Shown: piece by piece, positions 1 through 7,205 of the stretch
How the letters are laid out: every line of letters starts with the position of its first letter
Numbering within the stretch: position 1 is the first letter of the stretch
Assembly (NCBI RefSeq): GCF_900176535.1
Contig: NZ_FWXT01000001.1
Span: forward strand, 1,054,001 to 1,118,000
DNA from: Pedobacter africanus
Lineage (GTDB): Bacteria > Bacteroidota > Bacteroidia > Sphingobacteriales > Sphingobacteriaceae
Reading direction: 5' to 3'
DNA: 64,000 bases
The notes under the pieces: generated by a model
Told to the model about the DNA's origin: nothing
The model's input: only the letters and a program-made list of their open reading frames with translations
The model's database searches: none
Position numbers and translations under genes: made by a program

Positions 1-278
1 AGCCTGGCAAATGCAGCATTTTCGGACAAAAACCCATAACCAGGATGAATGGCCTCTGCACCAGTGATTTTACAGGCCTCAATAATTTTTTGTCCAATCA
101 GGTAAGATTGATTTGAGGGAGCCGGCCCAATACAAACAGCCTCATCTGCATACAATACATGGAGTGAAGCCCTGTCGGCCTCAGAATATACCGCTACTGT
201 TTTTATTCCCATTTCCTTTGCAGAACGCATGATACGCAATGCGATTTCTCCCCTGTTGGCGATAAGAATTTTCTTCAT
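1..278 (-). CDS. accC: Biotin carboxylase, N-terminal part (acetyl-/propionyl-CoA carboxylase subunit), cut by window start
   Basis: The 92 visible codons begin MKKILIANRGEIALRI and continue with a nucleotide-binding-like fold ending in HPGYGFLSENAAFA. Both are hallmarks of the biotin carboxylase N-terminal domain, which carboxylates biotin on a carrier protein using ATP and bicarbonate. The rest of the gene lies outside the window, so I cannot tell AccC of fatty-acid synthesis from the biotin carboxylase subunit of propionyl- or methylcrotonyl-CoA carboxylase. The start ATG (276-278) lies 11 nt after the stop of the threonine aldolase gene, so the two are probably co-transcribed. Family assignment is secure; the exact acyl-CoA pathway is not. 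Confidence 0.9.
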   Translation of the reverse strand, partial: MKKILIANRGEIALRIMRSAKEMGIKTVAVYSEADRASLHVLYADEAVCIGPAPSNQSYLIGQKIIEACKITGAEAIHPGYGFLSENAAFAR

Positions 279-289
279 TAATGCTGAAT

Positions 290-1324
290 TTATTTATGTG
301 CTGATACCTGCAAATGTATTATGTTTTCAATAGCCCTGTCTATCATTTCTGAAGAAATATTTAAATGTGTCACCATTCTTACCGTTTTTGGGCCAGTGGC
401 GTTACAGGCTATTTCTTTTTCAGCAAGCAGATGCACCAGGTGGGCTGGTCTTATCCCCTCAGCTACTTCAAAAATGACAATATTGGTTTCAACAGGTAAT
501 ACCGAAGCAACATAGTTTACACTGCTCAAGGCATCTCCCAGCGCCTTGGCATGCTGATGATCGGTAGCAAGTTTAGTGATGTTATGGTCTAAAGCATAAA
601 TACCCGCCGCGGCCAGAAATCCGGCCTGGCGCATCCCTCCGCCAAAAGCCTTACGGATACCGGTTGCTTTTTTAATGGTTTCTTTTGAGCCCAGCAGCAC
701 AGAACCGACAGGCGCACCAAGTCCTTTAGAAAGGCATACTGAAATGCCATCAAAGTAGCGACCGTAGCCAGAAGCATGTTCCCCTGTAGCTGTTAAGGCA
801 TTGAATATCCTTGCCCCATCCAGGTGAAGCTTTAAGCCTTTTATATTGCATAAGGTATGAATGGGCTCAATCTGCGAAAGCCGGTAACATGCACCGCCCC
901 CCTTGTTCACCGTATTTTCCAATACCACCAGGCTGCTGTGCGGATAATGAATGTTTTCTTCGTTAATTTCAGGTTCTATCAGTTCCGGTGTCAGAATTCC
1001 TCTTTCTGCATTCAATAACCTTACAGAGGCCATAGAATGATAGGCAATTCCGCCTCTTTCGTAACGGTATACATGAGCGGTCTGATCGCAGATCACTTCA
1101 TCCATCGGGTTGGTAAAACACTTGATGGCAATCTGATTGGTCATGGTGCCCGAAGGACAGAACAGACCTGCTTCCATATGAAACATGGCAGCCAGCTTAT
1201 GTTCCAGCTGCTTTACAGTCTCATCTTCACCAAAAACATCGTCCCCAACTTGAGCACTCATCATCGCATCCAGCATCCCCTGATCGGGCGTTGTTACCGT
1301 GTCACTTCTAAGGTCTATCTTCAT
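290..1324 (-). CDS. ltaE: Low-specificity L-threonine aldolase
   Basis: This 344-residue PLP enzyme of fold type I cleaves L-threonine or L-allo-threonine to glycine and acetaldehyde in the cytosol. The N-terminus IDLRSDTVTTP and the GDDVFGED segment are typical of the family. The PLP-contacting Asp sits in LHLDGAR (about residue 169) and the Schiff-base lysine in SVCLSKGLGAP (K200). Length matches the family (330-350). The ATG start follows an AT-rich stretch without a strong Shine-Dalgarno, as is usual in this phylum. It is the first gene of a probable two-gene minus-strand unit with the biotin carboxylase 11 nt downstream. The pairing has no obvious metabolic logic. Confidence 0.93.
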   Translation of the reverse strand: MKIDLRSDTVTTPDQGMLDAMMSAQVGDDVFGEDETVKQLEHKLAAMFHMEAGLFCPSGTMTNQIAIKCFTNPMDEVICDQTAHVYRYERGGIAYHSMASVRLLNAERGILTPELIEPEINEENIHYPHSSLVVLENTVNKGGGACYRLSQIEPIHTLCNIKGLKLHLDGARIFNALTATGEHASGYGRYFDGISVCLSKGLGAPVGSVLLGSKETIKKATGIRKAFGGGMRQAGFLAAAGIYALDHNITKLATDHQHAKALGDALSSVNYVASVLPVETNIVIFEVAEGIRPAHLVHLLAEKEIACNATGPKTVRMVTHLNISSEMIDRAIENIIHLQVSAHK

Positions 1325-1644
1325 CTGCGTTATTTTTATACAATATTACTTAAGTGTATCCATATTATGTACATTTACCCTTTAAACTTAGACAAATACC
1401 CGCTAAAAGAGGCCATTCCGGGAGCTCCGGAATTTTAAATTTGGATTTTAAAATAACAAGTGTAATTTAGCTTAGTGTTTATTTAACAATAACCTAACCT
1501 AAAAAATCAAATAAAACACCTTTTAAACACATCTAAAGGCAGAAAATCAATTAGCTAACCAAAACAAGAAATTTAATTTTATGAGCAGAACTTATACAAA
1601 AGTGGCAGGATTATTTACTTTTATCCCGAAAAAAACGAATTAAG
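1325..1644. other. 320-bp AT-rich divergent intergenic region
   Basis: The region separates the minus-strand threonine aldolase from the plus-strand sugar kinase and must hold both promoters. I see no RNA gene and no convincing TAnnTTTG element. It contains AGTGT half-site-like repeats near 1459-1463 and 1474-1478, similar to the arm of the palindrome upstream of pfkA, and a 20-codon open frame at its 3' end (listed separately). Regulatory assignments here are weak. Confidence 0.5.
1581..1643 (+). CDS. Putative 20-residue leader ORF upstream of the sugar kinase
   Basis: An ATG-started frame encodes a 20-residue basic peptide (begins MSRTYTKVAGLF, ends FIPKKTN). It stops with TAA one base before the ATG of the kinase at 1645. 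The tight stop-start spacing and the apparent lack of any other ribosome entry site suggest translational coupling, or a regulatory or structural micro-protein. There is no run of one amino acid as in classical attenuators. I recognise no family. It could be a chance frame, although such frames rarely end exactly at the next start. Confidence 0.4.
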   Translation: MSRTYTKVAGLFTFIPKKTN

Positions 1645-2502
1645 ATGATACTAATTGCAGACGGAGGATCGACCAAAACAAACTGGTGTTTAATTAATGA
1701 AGCGGGTAGAAAAATCCTTTTCAACACCGAGGGATACAATCCATATTTTTCCAAAACCGACTACATTATTGAGTCTTTAAAAAAATCGATTCCTGATTAC
1801 CTGGAAACAGAAAAATTAACCGAAGTAAACTATTACGGTGCAGGATGTTCAACAGAGGGCAACAGGAAAATAGTTTCCGACGCCATGCAGCAGGTATTTC
1901 CTAATGCAAAAATCAATATCGGACATGATCTTCTGGCTTCATGCCGGGCCCTGCTTGCTGATGAAGCTGGCTTTGCGGCCATTTTGGGTACAGGTACCAA
2001 TACCTGCCTGTATGATGGCAAAGACATTACACTCAACATCGATTCCCTAGGTTATTTCCTGGGTGATGAGGGCAGTGGCTGTTTTATAGGAAAAAAAATA
2101 CTGGGTGACTACATGAAAGGTTATATGCCAAAAGGTCTGAGAGAGAGTTTTTACGATAATTTTGCGCTGACAAACGAAGATATTTTCGATCACATTTACA
2201 ACAAACCATTGCCTAACCGTTTTTGTGCGGGCTTTAGTAAGTTCCTGTACGACTTTAAGGACAACTATGAAGATTATACCTTTACGACGATAGATCATGC
2301 ATTTACCGCATTTTTCGACAACCTGGTAACACACTATCCAAACTATAAGGATTATAAATTAAACTGCGTTGGTTCTGTAGGTTATAGCTTCAGGGACATC
2401 CTGAGTGTAGTAGCAGACCGTTATGAAATGGGCATTGGTAAGATCATCCGTTCCCCAATAGATGATCTGGTAGATTATCACCTGCATATTGCCGGCAAAT
2501 AA
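1645..2502 (+). CDS. BadF/BadG/BcrA/BcrD-type sugar kinase (N-acetylglucosamine/glucosamine kinase-like)
   Basis: The 285-residue protein has the ASKHA kinase fold. The phosphate-1 loop is DGGSTKTNW (about residues 6-14), a second glycine-rich loop is GTGTNTCLYDG, and GDEGSGCFIGK is typical of N-acetylglucosamine/glucosamine kinases of the BadF/BadG ATPase family. Relatives phosphorylate amino sugars (GlcNAc, MurNAc) released from cell wall or chitin. The substrate here is not visible from sequence. A 20-codon frame ends one base upstream. A paralogue lies at 4377-5219 beside pfkA, so two such kinases bracket the glycolysis block. A strong bidirectional terminator follows. Confidence 0.8.
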   Translation: MILIADGGSTKTNWCLINEAGRKILFNTEGYNPYFSKTDYIIESLKKSIPDYLETEKLTEVNYYGAGCSTEGNRKIVSDAMQQVFPNAKINIGHDLLASCRALLADEAGFAAILGTGTNTCLYDGKDITLNIDSLGYFLGDEGSGCFIGKKILGDYMKGYMPKGLRESFYDNFALTNEDIFDHIYNKPLPNRFCAGFSKFLYDFKDNYEDYTFTTIDHAFTAFFDNLVTHYPNYKDYKLNCVGSVGYSFRDILSVVADRYEMGIGKIIRSPIDDLVDYHLHIAGK

Positions 2503-2520
2503 TGCAGGGGCAAATCAAAA

Positions 2521-2557
2521 AAAAATCCCGGAAAGCCAGGCTTTCCGGGATTTTTTT
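2521..2557. terminator. Bidirectional Rho-independent terminator
   Basis: A near-perfect hairpin with arms TCCCGGAAAG and CTTTCCGGGA (loop CCAGG) is flanked by A and T runs on either side. It serves the sugar kinase on plus and the convergent NrtR-like gene on minus. Confidence 0.9.
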
Positions 2558-2586
2558 ATTACTCAAATTTTTGTTACTCAAAGTGC

Positions 2587-3276
2587 TCAGAAAGAAATTT
2601 CCTTACCAAACAATTTGGCATATTTCCTTTTGTCAAATTTATAAAGGGTTGCTGCCCTGAACGACACGCCATATTGTTTTTCGTTAAGGTCCCTGAGCAC
2701 TCCGAAGCTCAGCATCTTTTTCCTGAAGTTCCGCTTATCCAGCTTTTTATTTAAAATAACTTCATAAACATTCTGCAATTGGGTGAGGGTAAATTTTTCA
2801 GGCAAAAGCTCAAATGCAATAGGCTGGTGCTTGATCCGCCTTTTGATCTTTTCCATTCCTTTCTCAAAGATCTGCTGATGGTCAAAAGCCAGCTTAGGCA
2901 AATCCTTCACATTCCTCCAGTAAGCCTGTTTTGCATAATTGCTGATCGGCTTTACCACCTTATCGCCCCCCAATCTTAAAAGCGCATAATAGGCTATGCT
3001 CACCACCCTTCCCTGGGGGTGCCGGTTTACATCACCAAAGGTATAATACTGCTCCATGTAAATGTCGCTCAGCCCGGTAAGCTCATGAAGAATTCTTGTA
3101 GCAGACTGGTCCAGGCTCTCATCCTCTTCAACCAGGTTTCCTGGTAAGGCCCACCAATCCTTAAAAGGCTCCTCGTTCCTTTCAATTAAAAGAATTTTCA
3201 ATTCTCCTTCATCAAATCCGAAAAGCACACAATCAATCGAGAAAGTGGAATTAAATTTTGGTAAGACTTCTTTCAA
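2587..3276 (-). CDS. NrtR-like transcriptional regulator (Nudix sensor domain plus winged helix)
   Basis: The 229-residue protein has an N-terminal Nudix fold (about 10-150) and a C-terminal winged-helix region (about 155-225, with PEKFTLTQLQNVYEVIL and KRNFRKKM), the architecture of NrtR-type regulators. The Nudix box at residues 46-69 is degenerate: Gly, Arg61 and one Glu remain, but the REU and EE positions read RIL and EL. Hydrolysis is therefore unlikely, and the fold probably senses a nucleotide or sugar metabolite. In Bacteroidota, members of this family control NAD or sugar catabolism. It is divergent from pfkA across a 117-bp region containing a 15-bp palindrome, so autoregulation and control of the pfkA operon are plausible inferences. 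Confidence 0.8.
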   Translation of the reverse strand: MKEVLPKFNSTFSIDCVLFGFDEGELKILLIERNEEPFKDWWALPGNLVEEDESLDQSATRILHELTGLSDIYMEQYYTFGDVNRHPQGRVVSIAYYALLRLGGDKVVKPISNYAKQAYWRNVKDLPKLAFDHQQIFEKGMEKIKRRIKHQPIAFELLPEKFTLTQLQNVYEVILNKKLDKRNFRKKMLSFGVLRDLNEKQYGVSFRAATLYKFDKRKYAKLFGKEISF

Positions 3277-3356
3277 AACATTAAATTTTTAAATATTAAA
3301 GCAAATAAATATACTTGTTTCCTCTTAACCTAGGAAAATAAAAAATAAATTACTTA

Positions 3357-3371
3357 GTGTAAAAAATACAC
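3357..3371. promoter_or_regulatory. Candidate operator palindrome GTGTA-N5-TACAC
   Basis: A perfect 5-bp inverted repeat around an A5 spacer lies between the divergent NrtR-like gene and pfkA. It ends 2 bp before a TATATTCG -7-like element (3374-3381). The position suits a repressor site overlapping the pfkA promoter. The link to the adjacent regulator is inferred from location only. Confidence 0.5.
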
Positions 3372-3373
3372 GC

Positions 3374-3381
3374 TATATTCG
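3374..3381 (+). promoter_or_regulatory. Probable -7 promoter element (TATATTCG) of the pfkA operon
   Basis: The octamer fits the Bacteroidota TAnnTTTG consensus with one change and lies 12 bp before the pfkA ATG. No convincing TTG -33 element was seen, so activator dependence or a weak promoter is possible. Confidence 0.45.
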
Positions 3382-3393
3382 TAAATATAAATC

Positions 3394-4380
3394 ATGAAAC
3401 CAAATATCAAAAATATCGCCGTATTAACCTCTGGTGGAGATGCTCCCGGAATGAACGCCTGTATCAGAGCTGTAGTCCGAACCGGAATATACAATGGTAT
3501 AAATATGTTTGGAGTTTTGCAAGGATATCAGGGATTAATCAGTAACAATATTAATCCTATGGATGCAAGATCCGTAAGCAACATCATTCATCTGGGTGGT
3601 ACTATACTGAAAACAGCCCGCTGCCTTGAATTTAAAACCGATGAGGGTATGCAGCTTGCTTATGACAACCTGAAAAAACACGACATAGACGCATTGGTGG
3701 TTATTGGAGGTGACGGCACTTTCACCGGGGCCAAACGTTTCGGAGAGAAATTCGGCATCCGCGTGATGGGTGTACCCGGAACCATCGACAATGACCTTTA
3801 TGGATCTGACTTCACCCTGGGCTATGACACTGCCATAAACACCGTGGTTGAGGCCATAGATAAGATACGCGACACTGCGGATTCACACGACCGTTTGTTT
3901 TTCATTGAAGTAATGGGCCGTGACTCGGGCTGCATTGCTTTGAGAAGTGCAATTTCAAGTGGCGCCGAAGCTGTGCTTCTGCCGGAAAAAGACACCAGCT
4001 TAAATGAGCTCATCGCTCAGCTGGAAACAGGGGCATCAACCAAAAAAACTTCAAGCATTGTAATTGTGTCTGAGGGACATAAAGACGGAGGCGCATATGA
4101 TGTTGCAAAAAAAGTTAAGGAAAGATTTAACCATTATGATACCAAAGTCACTATCTTAGGGCACCTTCAGCGTGGGGGCAGTCCCAGCAGTTTCGACAGG
4201 ATACTGGGAAGCAGGCTGGGCTTTGCCGCTGTAAATGAACTGCTAAAGGGAAATACCATGCAAATGGTTGGCCTGAGGGGCAACGATGTGCAAACCACCA
4301 GTCTGAAAGATGCGCTGACAACGCACAGCTTTAAACTGGAAAGTGATTTATTGGAAATGACTAAAGTTTTATCGATATGA
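3394..4380 (+). CDS. pfkA: ATP-dependent 6-phosphofructokinase
   Basis: The 328-residue bacterial PfkA-type enzyme phosphorylates fructose 6-phosphate at the committed step of glycolysis. LTSGGDAPGMNA (11-22) and GGDGT (105-109) form the nucleotide site. The Gly in GGDGT, rather than the Asp of pyrophosphate-dependent enzymes, supports ATP as donor. PGTIDND (128-134) supplies the catalytic Asp. MGRDSGC and the C-terminal LGHLQRGGSPS loops are also present. It heads an operon with a sugar kinase (ATGA overlap) and GAPDH, divergent from the NrtR-like regulator. Length matches the E. coli enzyme closely. Confidence 0.96.
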   Translation: MKPNIKNIAVLTSGGDAPGMNACIRAVVRTGIYNGINMFGVLQGYQGLISNNINPMDARSVSNIIHLGGTILKTARCLEFKTDEGMQLAYDNLKKHDIDALVVIGGDGTFTGAKRFGEKFGIRVMGVPGTIDNDLYGSDFTLGYDTAINTVVEAIDKIRDTADSHDRLFFIEVMGRDSGCIALRSAISSGAEAVLLPEKDTSLNELIAQLETGASTKKTSSIVIVSEGHKDGGAYDVAKKVKERFNHYDTKVTILGHLQRGGSPSSFDRILGSRLGFAAVNELLKGNTMQMVGLRGNDVQTTSLKDALTTHSFKLESDLLEMTKVLSI

Positions 4381-5219
4381 TAGCAGTAGTGTACAGCGGA
4401 TCGAAAACAGCCTTCTGGAAGATTGCCCGCGACGGGAAGACCATTGCCGAATGCAGCATGCCTGGAATAAACCCCTGCTTTAACGATCAGAAATCCATAC
4501 TCCAGTTCCTGAACAAAAAATCAGTCTTGGTTAACCATGCCGAAAGCCTTAAAAAGATCTATGTTTTTGCTGCCGGGGCTTCTTCAGACGAACGAAGGGA
4601 TGAACTGGCCAAAACACTGGGCATGTTTTTCAGGTACAGCAAGATAACAGTTAAAGACGATCTTTATGGTGCCGCTATATCGGCCTGCTTTAACCACAGT
4701 GGCATTGTGGGCATTTTGGGAAGCGGGGCCAACTGCGCCTATTTTGATGGTAAAAAACCAGAAAAGAACAATTATGGCCTGGGCTATGTTTTTGGGGACG
4801 AGGGTTCTGCAAATTACCTGGGCAAGACGATTTTAAAACGCTTTTTACAGGAGAAGCTTCCTGCAGACCTGCAGAAGGAGTTTGAATTGAAATATAACCT
4901 CGACAGGCCCCAGATCCTGGAAAGGATTTACAAAAAGCCCATGGCCCAGCAGTTCTTAAGTTCTTTCTTCGATTTTTTTCTAGAAAACAGGGAACATAAA
5001 TACATCCTGGGAATCATTGACCAGGCATTTGAGCGCTATTTTCAGACCTATATGCTGCCCACGGTAAAACTTCACCCGGGCAAAGAAATACACTTTGTAG
5101 GCCTGGTTGCCGGGAACTTTCAGGAGCAACTGCGGACCGCTGCAAAAAAACATGGACTGGAGATTACATCGATAACCAAGGAACCTATATATAATTTACT
5201 AAACTACTATTCAAATTAA
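4377..5219 (+). CDS. Second BadF/BadG-type sugar kinase-like ATPase
   Basis: The 280-residue protein is a paralogue of the kinase at 1645-2502. It shares the glycine-rich loops GSGANCAYFDGKK and GDEGSANYLGK, and the C-terminal half is similar in layout (FVGLVAGNF in place of CVGSVGYSF). The N-terminal phosphate loop is eroded: it reads YSGSKTAFW where the paralogue has DGGSTKTNW, so the usual Asp is missing. Activity may be changed or lost. It overlaps the pfkA stop by ATGA and sits 9 nt before gapA, so it is translated as part of the glycolytic operon. A non-catalytic or altered-specificity role is possible. Confidence 0.75.
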   Translation: MIAVVYSGSKTAFWKIARDGKTIAECSMPGINPCFNDQKSILQFLNKKSVLVNHAESLKKIYVFAAGASSDERRDELAKTLGMFFRYSKITVKDDLYGAAISACFNHSGIVGILGSGANCAYFDGKKPEKNNYGLGYVFGDEGSANYLGKTILKRFLQEKLPADLQKEFELKYNLDRPQILERIYKKPMAQQFLSSFFDFFLENREHKYILGIIDQAFERYFQTYMLPTVKLHPGKEIHFVGLVAGNFQEQLRTAAKKHGLEITSITKEPIYNLLNYYSN

Positions 5220-5228
5220 TAATTTAAG

Positions 5229-6230
5229 ATGAGCAAAATTGGAATTAACGGCTTTGGCCGTATCGGCAGACTGGTTTTCAGAGCTGCTTTAAAAAGAGGA
5301 TTGGACATTGTTGCTATTAATGACCTTGTAGAGCCGGATTACATGGCTTATATGTTAAAATACGACTCAACACATGGTCGTTTTGACGGCACCATCGCAG
5401 TAGAAAACGGTCACCTGGTGGTAAACGGAAAAACCATCCGCATTACTGCTGAAAAAGATCCCGCAAATTTAAAATGGAATGAAGTAGGTGTTGAGACCGT
5501 TATCGAATCAACCGGTTTGTTCCTGACCCGCGCTGATGCTGAAAAACACATCGCCGCCGGCGCAAAAAGAGTAGTATTCTCTGCTCCTGCAAAGGATGCC
5601 GATATCCCTACTTATGTAATGGGCGTAAATCACCATAAATTAACTCCAGACCAGACTATTGTTTCAAATGCGTCTTGTACTACAAACTGCCTTGCACCAA
5701 TCGCAAAGGTTTTAAACGATAACTTCGGTATTGTTGAGGGTCTGATGAGTACTATTCACGCCGTAACAGCAACCCAGAAAACAGTTGATGGCCCTTCTGC
5801 CAAAGACTGGAGAGGCGGACGCGGTGGTTTCTCAAACATCATCCCTTCTTCAACAGGTGCGGCAAAAGCCGTTGGTATGGTATTGCCCGAACTGAAAGGA
5901 AAATTAACAGGTATGTCATTCCGCGTTCCTGTAGCTGACGTTTCGGTAGTAGATTTAACTGCCCGTTTAGAGAAGCCAGCTACCTATGAGCAGATCAAAG
6001 CGGCAATGAAAGCTGCATCGGAAGGTGAGCTTAAAGGTGTGCTTGCTTACACTGAAGATGAAGTAGTTTCTTCCGATTTCATTGGAGATGACCACGCTTC
6101 TATCTTTGACGCAAAAGCAGGTATTTCACTGAATGATAACTTCGTAAAAGTAGTTTCATGGTATGATAACGAATGGGGCTATTCTTCTGCATTAGCTAAA
6201 TTCGTTGAATACTACGGAAATTTAAAGTAA
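5229..6230 (+). CDS. gapA: Glyceraldehyde-3-phosphate dehydrogenase, first copy
   Basis: The 333-residue phosphorylating GAPDH converts glyceraldehyde 3-phosphate to 1,3-bisphosphoglycerate with NAD. The Rossmann motif is INGFGRIGR (5-13), the active-site Cys is in SNASCTTN (C150) and the base is His177 in STIHAVTATQK. The stretch DGPSAKDWRGGRGG resembles the E. coli/eukaryote-like GAPDH branch, unlike the second copy at 56534-57538. It is the last gene of the pfkA-kinase-gapA operon and is followed by a terminator. The context suggests this is the main glycolytic enzyme. Confidence 0.96.
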   Translation: MSKIGINGFGRIGRLVFRAALKRGLDIVAINDLVEPDYMAYMLKYDSTHGRFDGTIAVENGHLVVNGKTIRITAEKDPANLKWNEVGVETVIESTGLFLTRADAEKHIAAGAKRVVFSAPAKDADIPTYVMGVNHHKLTPDQTIVSNASCTTNCLAPIAKVLNDNFGIVEGLMSTIHAVTATQKTVDGPSAKDWRGGRGGFSNIIPSSTGAAKAVGMVLPELKGKLTGMSFRVPVADVSVVDLTARLEKPATYEQIKAAMKAASEGELKGVLAYTEDEVVSSDFIGDDHASIFDAKAGISLNDNFVKVVSWYDNEWGYSSALAKFVEYYGNLK

Positions 6231-6264
6231 AACCCGTTCATACAGGTTTATATTTGGTTAGAAC

Positions 6265-6297
6265 AAGGACGCTTCCGGATGGAGCGTCCTTTTCTTT
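6265..6297 (+). terminator. Rho-independent terminator after gapA
   Basis: Arms AAGGACGCT and AGCGTCCTT enclose a 9-nt loop and are followed by TTCTTTTT. It ends the pfkA-kinase-gapA operon. Confidence 0.88.
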
Positions 6298-6327
6298 TTG
6301 GATATTTGTTCGCAAAGTTTAATTTTG
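6298..6327 (+). promoter_or_regulatory. Bacteroidota-type promoter (TTG-N19-TAATTTTG)
   Basis: A TTG at 6298-6300 lies 19 bp before TAATTTTG (6320-6327), an exact match to the TTG/TAnnTTTG vegetative promoter pattern. It drives the lipoprotein gene starting at 6359, leaving a leader of about 25 nt. Confidence 0.65.
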
Positions 6328-6358
6328 CATGGAAGTATAACAACCTTCCTATAACCTA

Positions 6359-7159
6359 ATGAAAAACTTATTGTACGCACTCAGTTTGTCCCTTATTTTA
6401 TTGAGCTGCCAGAAAAACCAGGAAAATGGTGTAACCTATACGCCCAGAGTATTAACAGCTACTGAAAAATTCAACGAATCGCAGCCGGCTGCAGACAGTG
6501 TTTTTACCATTTACAATTACAATAGCGGAAATGACAAGGAAACCAGCGGAGAGGAAGCATTTCGCGTAAAATTCAGGGATACTGTTGTCAGCATTCAGAA
6601 GAGCAAAGCTGATTCAGCATCAACTGATAAGTTTGCCTTCGCTCAGTTCGTAAACACCCAAAAAACAGCACTTCTTGTGCAAGCATCCGACAGTACGGGC
6701 TTAAACTCACAGTTTTATCTGCTTGCTTTGAAAGGTGGTAAACTAGACGTTGTGAGCCTTGACAGGCCTTCGGCGGCAAAACAGGAAGCTGCACCAGGCT
6801 TAAGTAAAGTTGGAAGAGCAGGCTACCTGGTGAACAACGATTTTTTCATTACCAATGTTAATGCTCAAGCTTATTTAATTAAAAGACAGAATGCCGACGA
6901 AAGGATACAGGGTGAATTCATTCTGAATTCACCAGATAAATCGACCCTGATATTTCTTTCACCAAATTCACTTTACCAGGTACATTATCCTAGTGATGAA
7001 TCCTTTACGGAAAAACTATCAAAGCCAGCACCGCAGTCGGCCGCTGCTGTATCTGACTGGATCAGAGAGAATTTCACCTGGGAGAAAAACAAAAAAGGCA
7101 TTACCTATTTAAAGTTCAGCGATAGCAACAGGATTGTAGACATCAGGGAATTCAGCTAA
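6359..7159 (+). CDS. Hypothetical lipoprotein
   Basis: The 266-residue protein has a lipoprotein signal peptide (MKNLLYALSLSLILLSC, lipidated Cys17). The mature part is mostly beta-rich with no motif I recognise. A middle segment reads like a repetitive beta protein (FAQFVNTQKTALLVQASD, FYLLALKGGKLDVVSL). It is probably anchored in the outer or inner membrane facing the periplasm. A good promoter precedes it. The M3 peptidase lipoprotein starts 46 nt downstream on the same strand, so co-transcription is possible. No function is proposed. Confidence 0.8.
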   Translation: MKNLLYALSLSLILLSCQKNQENGVTYTPRVLTATEKFNESQPAADSVFTIYNYNSGNDKETSGEEAFRVKFRDTVVSIQKSKADSASTDKFAFAQFVNTQKTALLVQASDSTGLNSQFYLLALKGGKLDVVSLDRPSAAKQEAAPGLSKVGRAGYLVNNDFFITNVNAQAYLIKRQNADERIQGEFILNSPDKSTLIFLSPNSLYQVHYPSDESFTEKLSKPAPQSAAAVSDWIRENFTWEKNKKGITYLKFSDSNRIVDIREFS

Positions 7160-7205
7160 TCCCTGCATTTTTTGTACATTAGGGTTAACAAAAACTATTA
7201 TTCTC

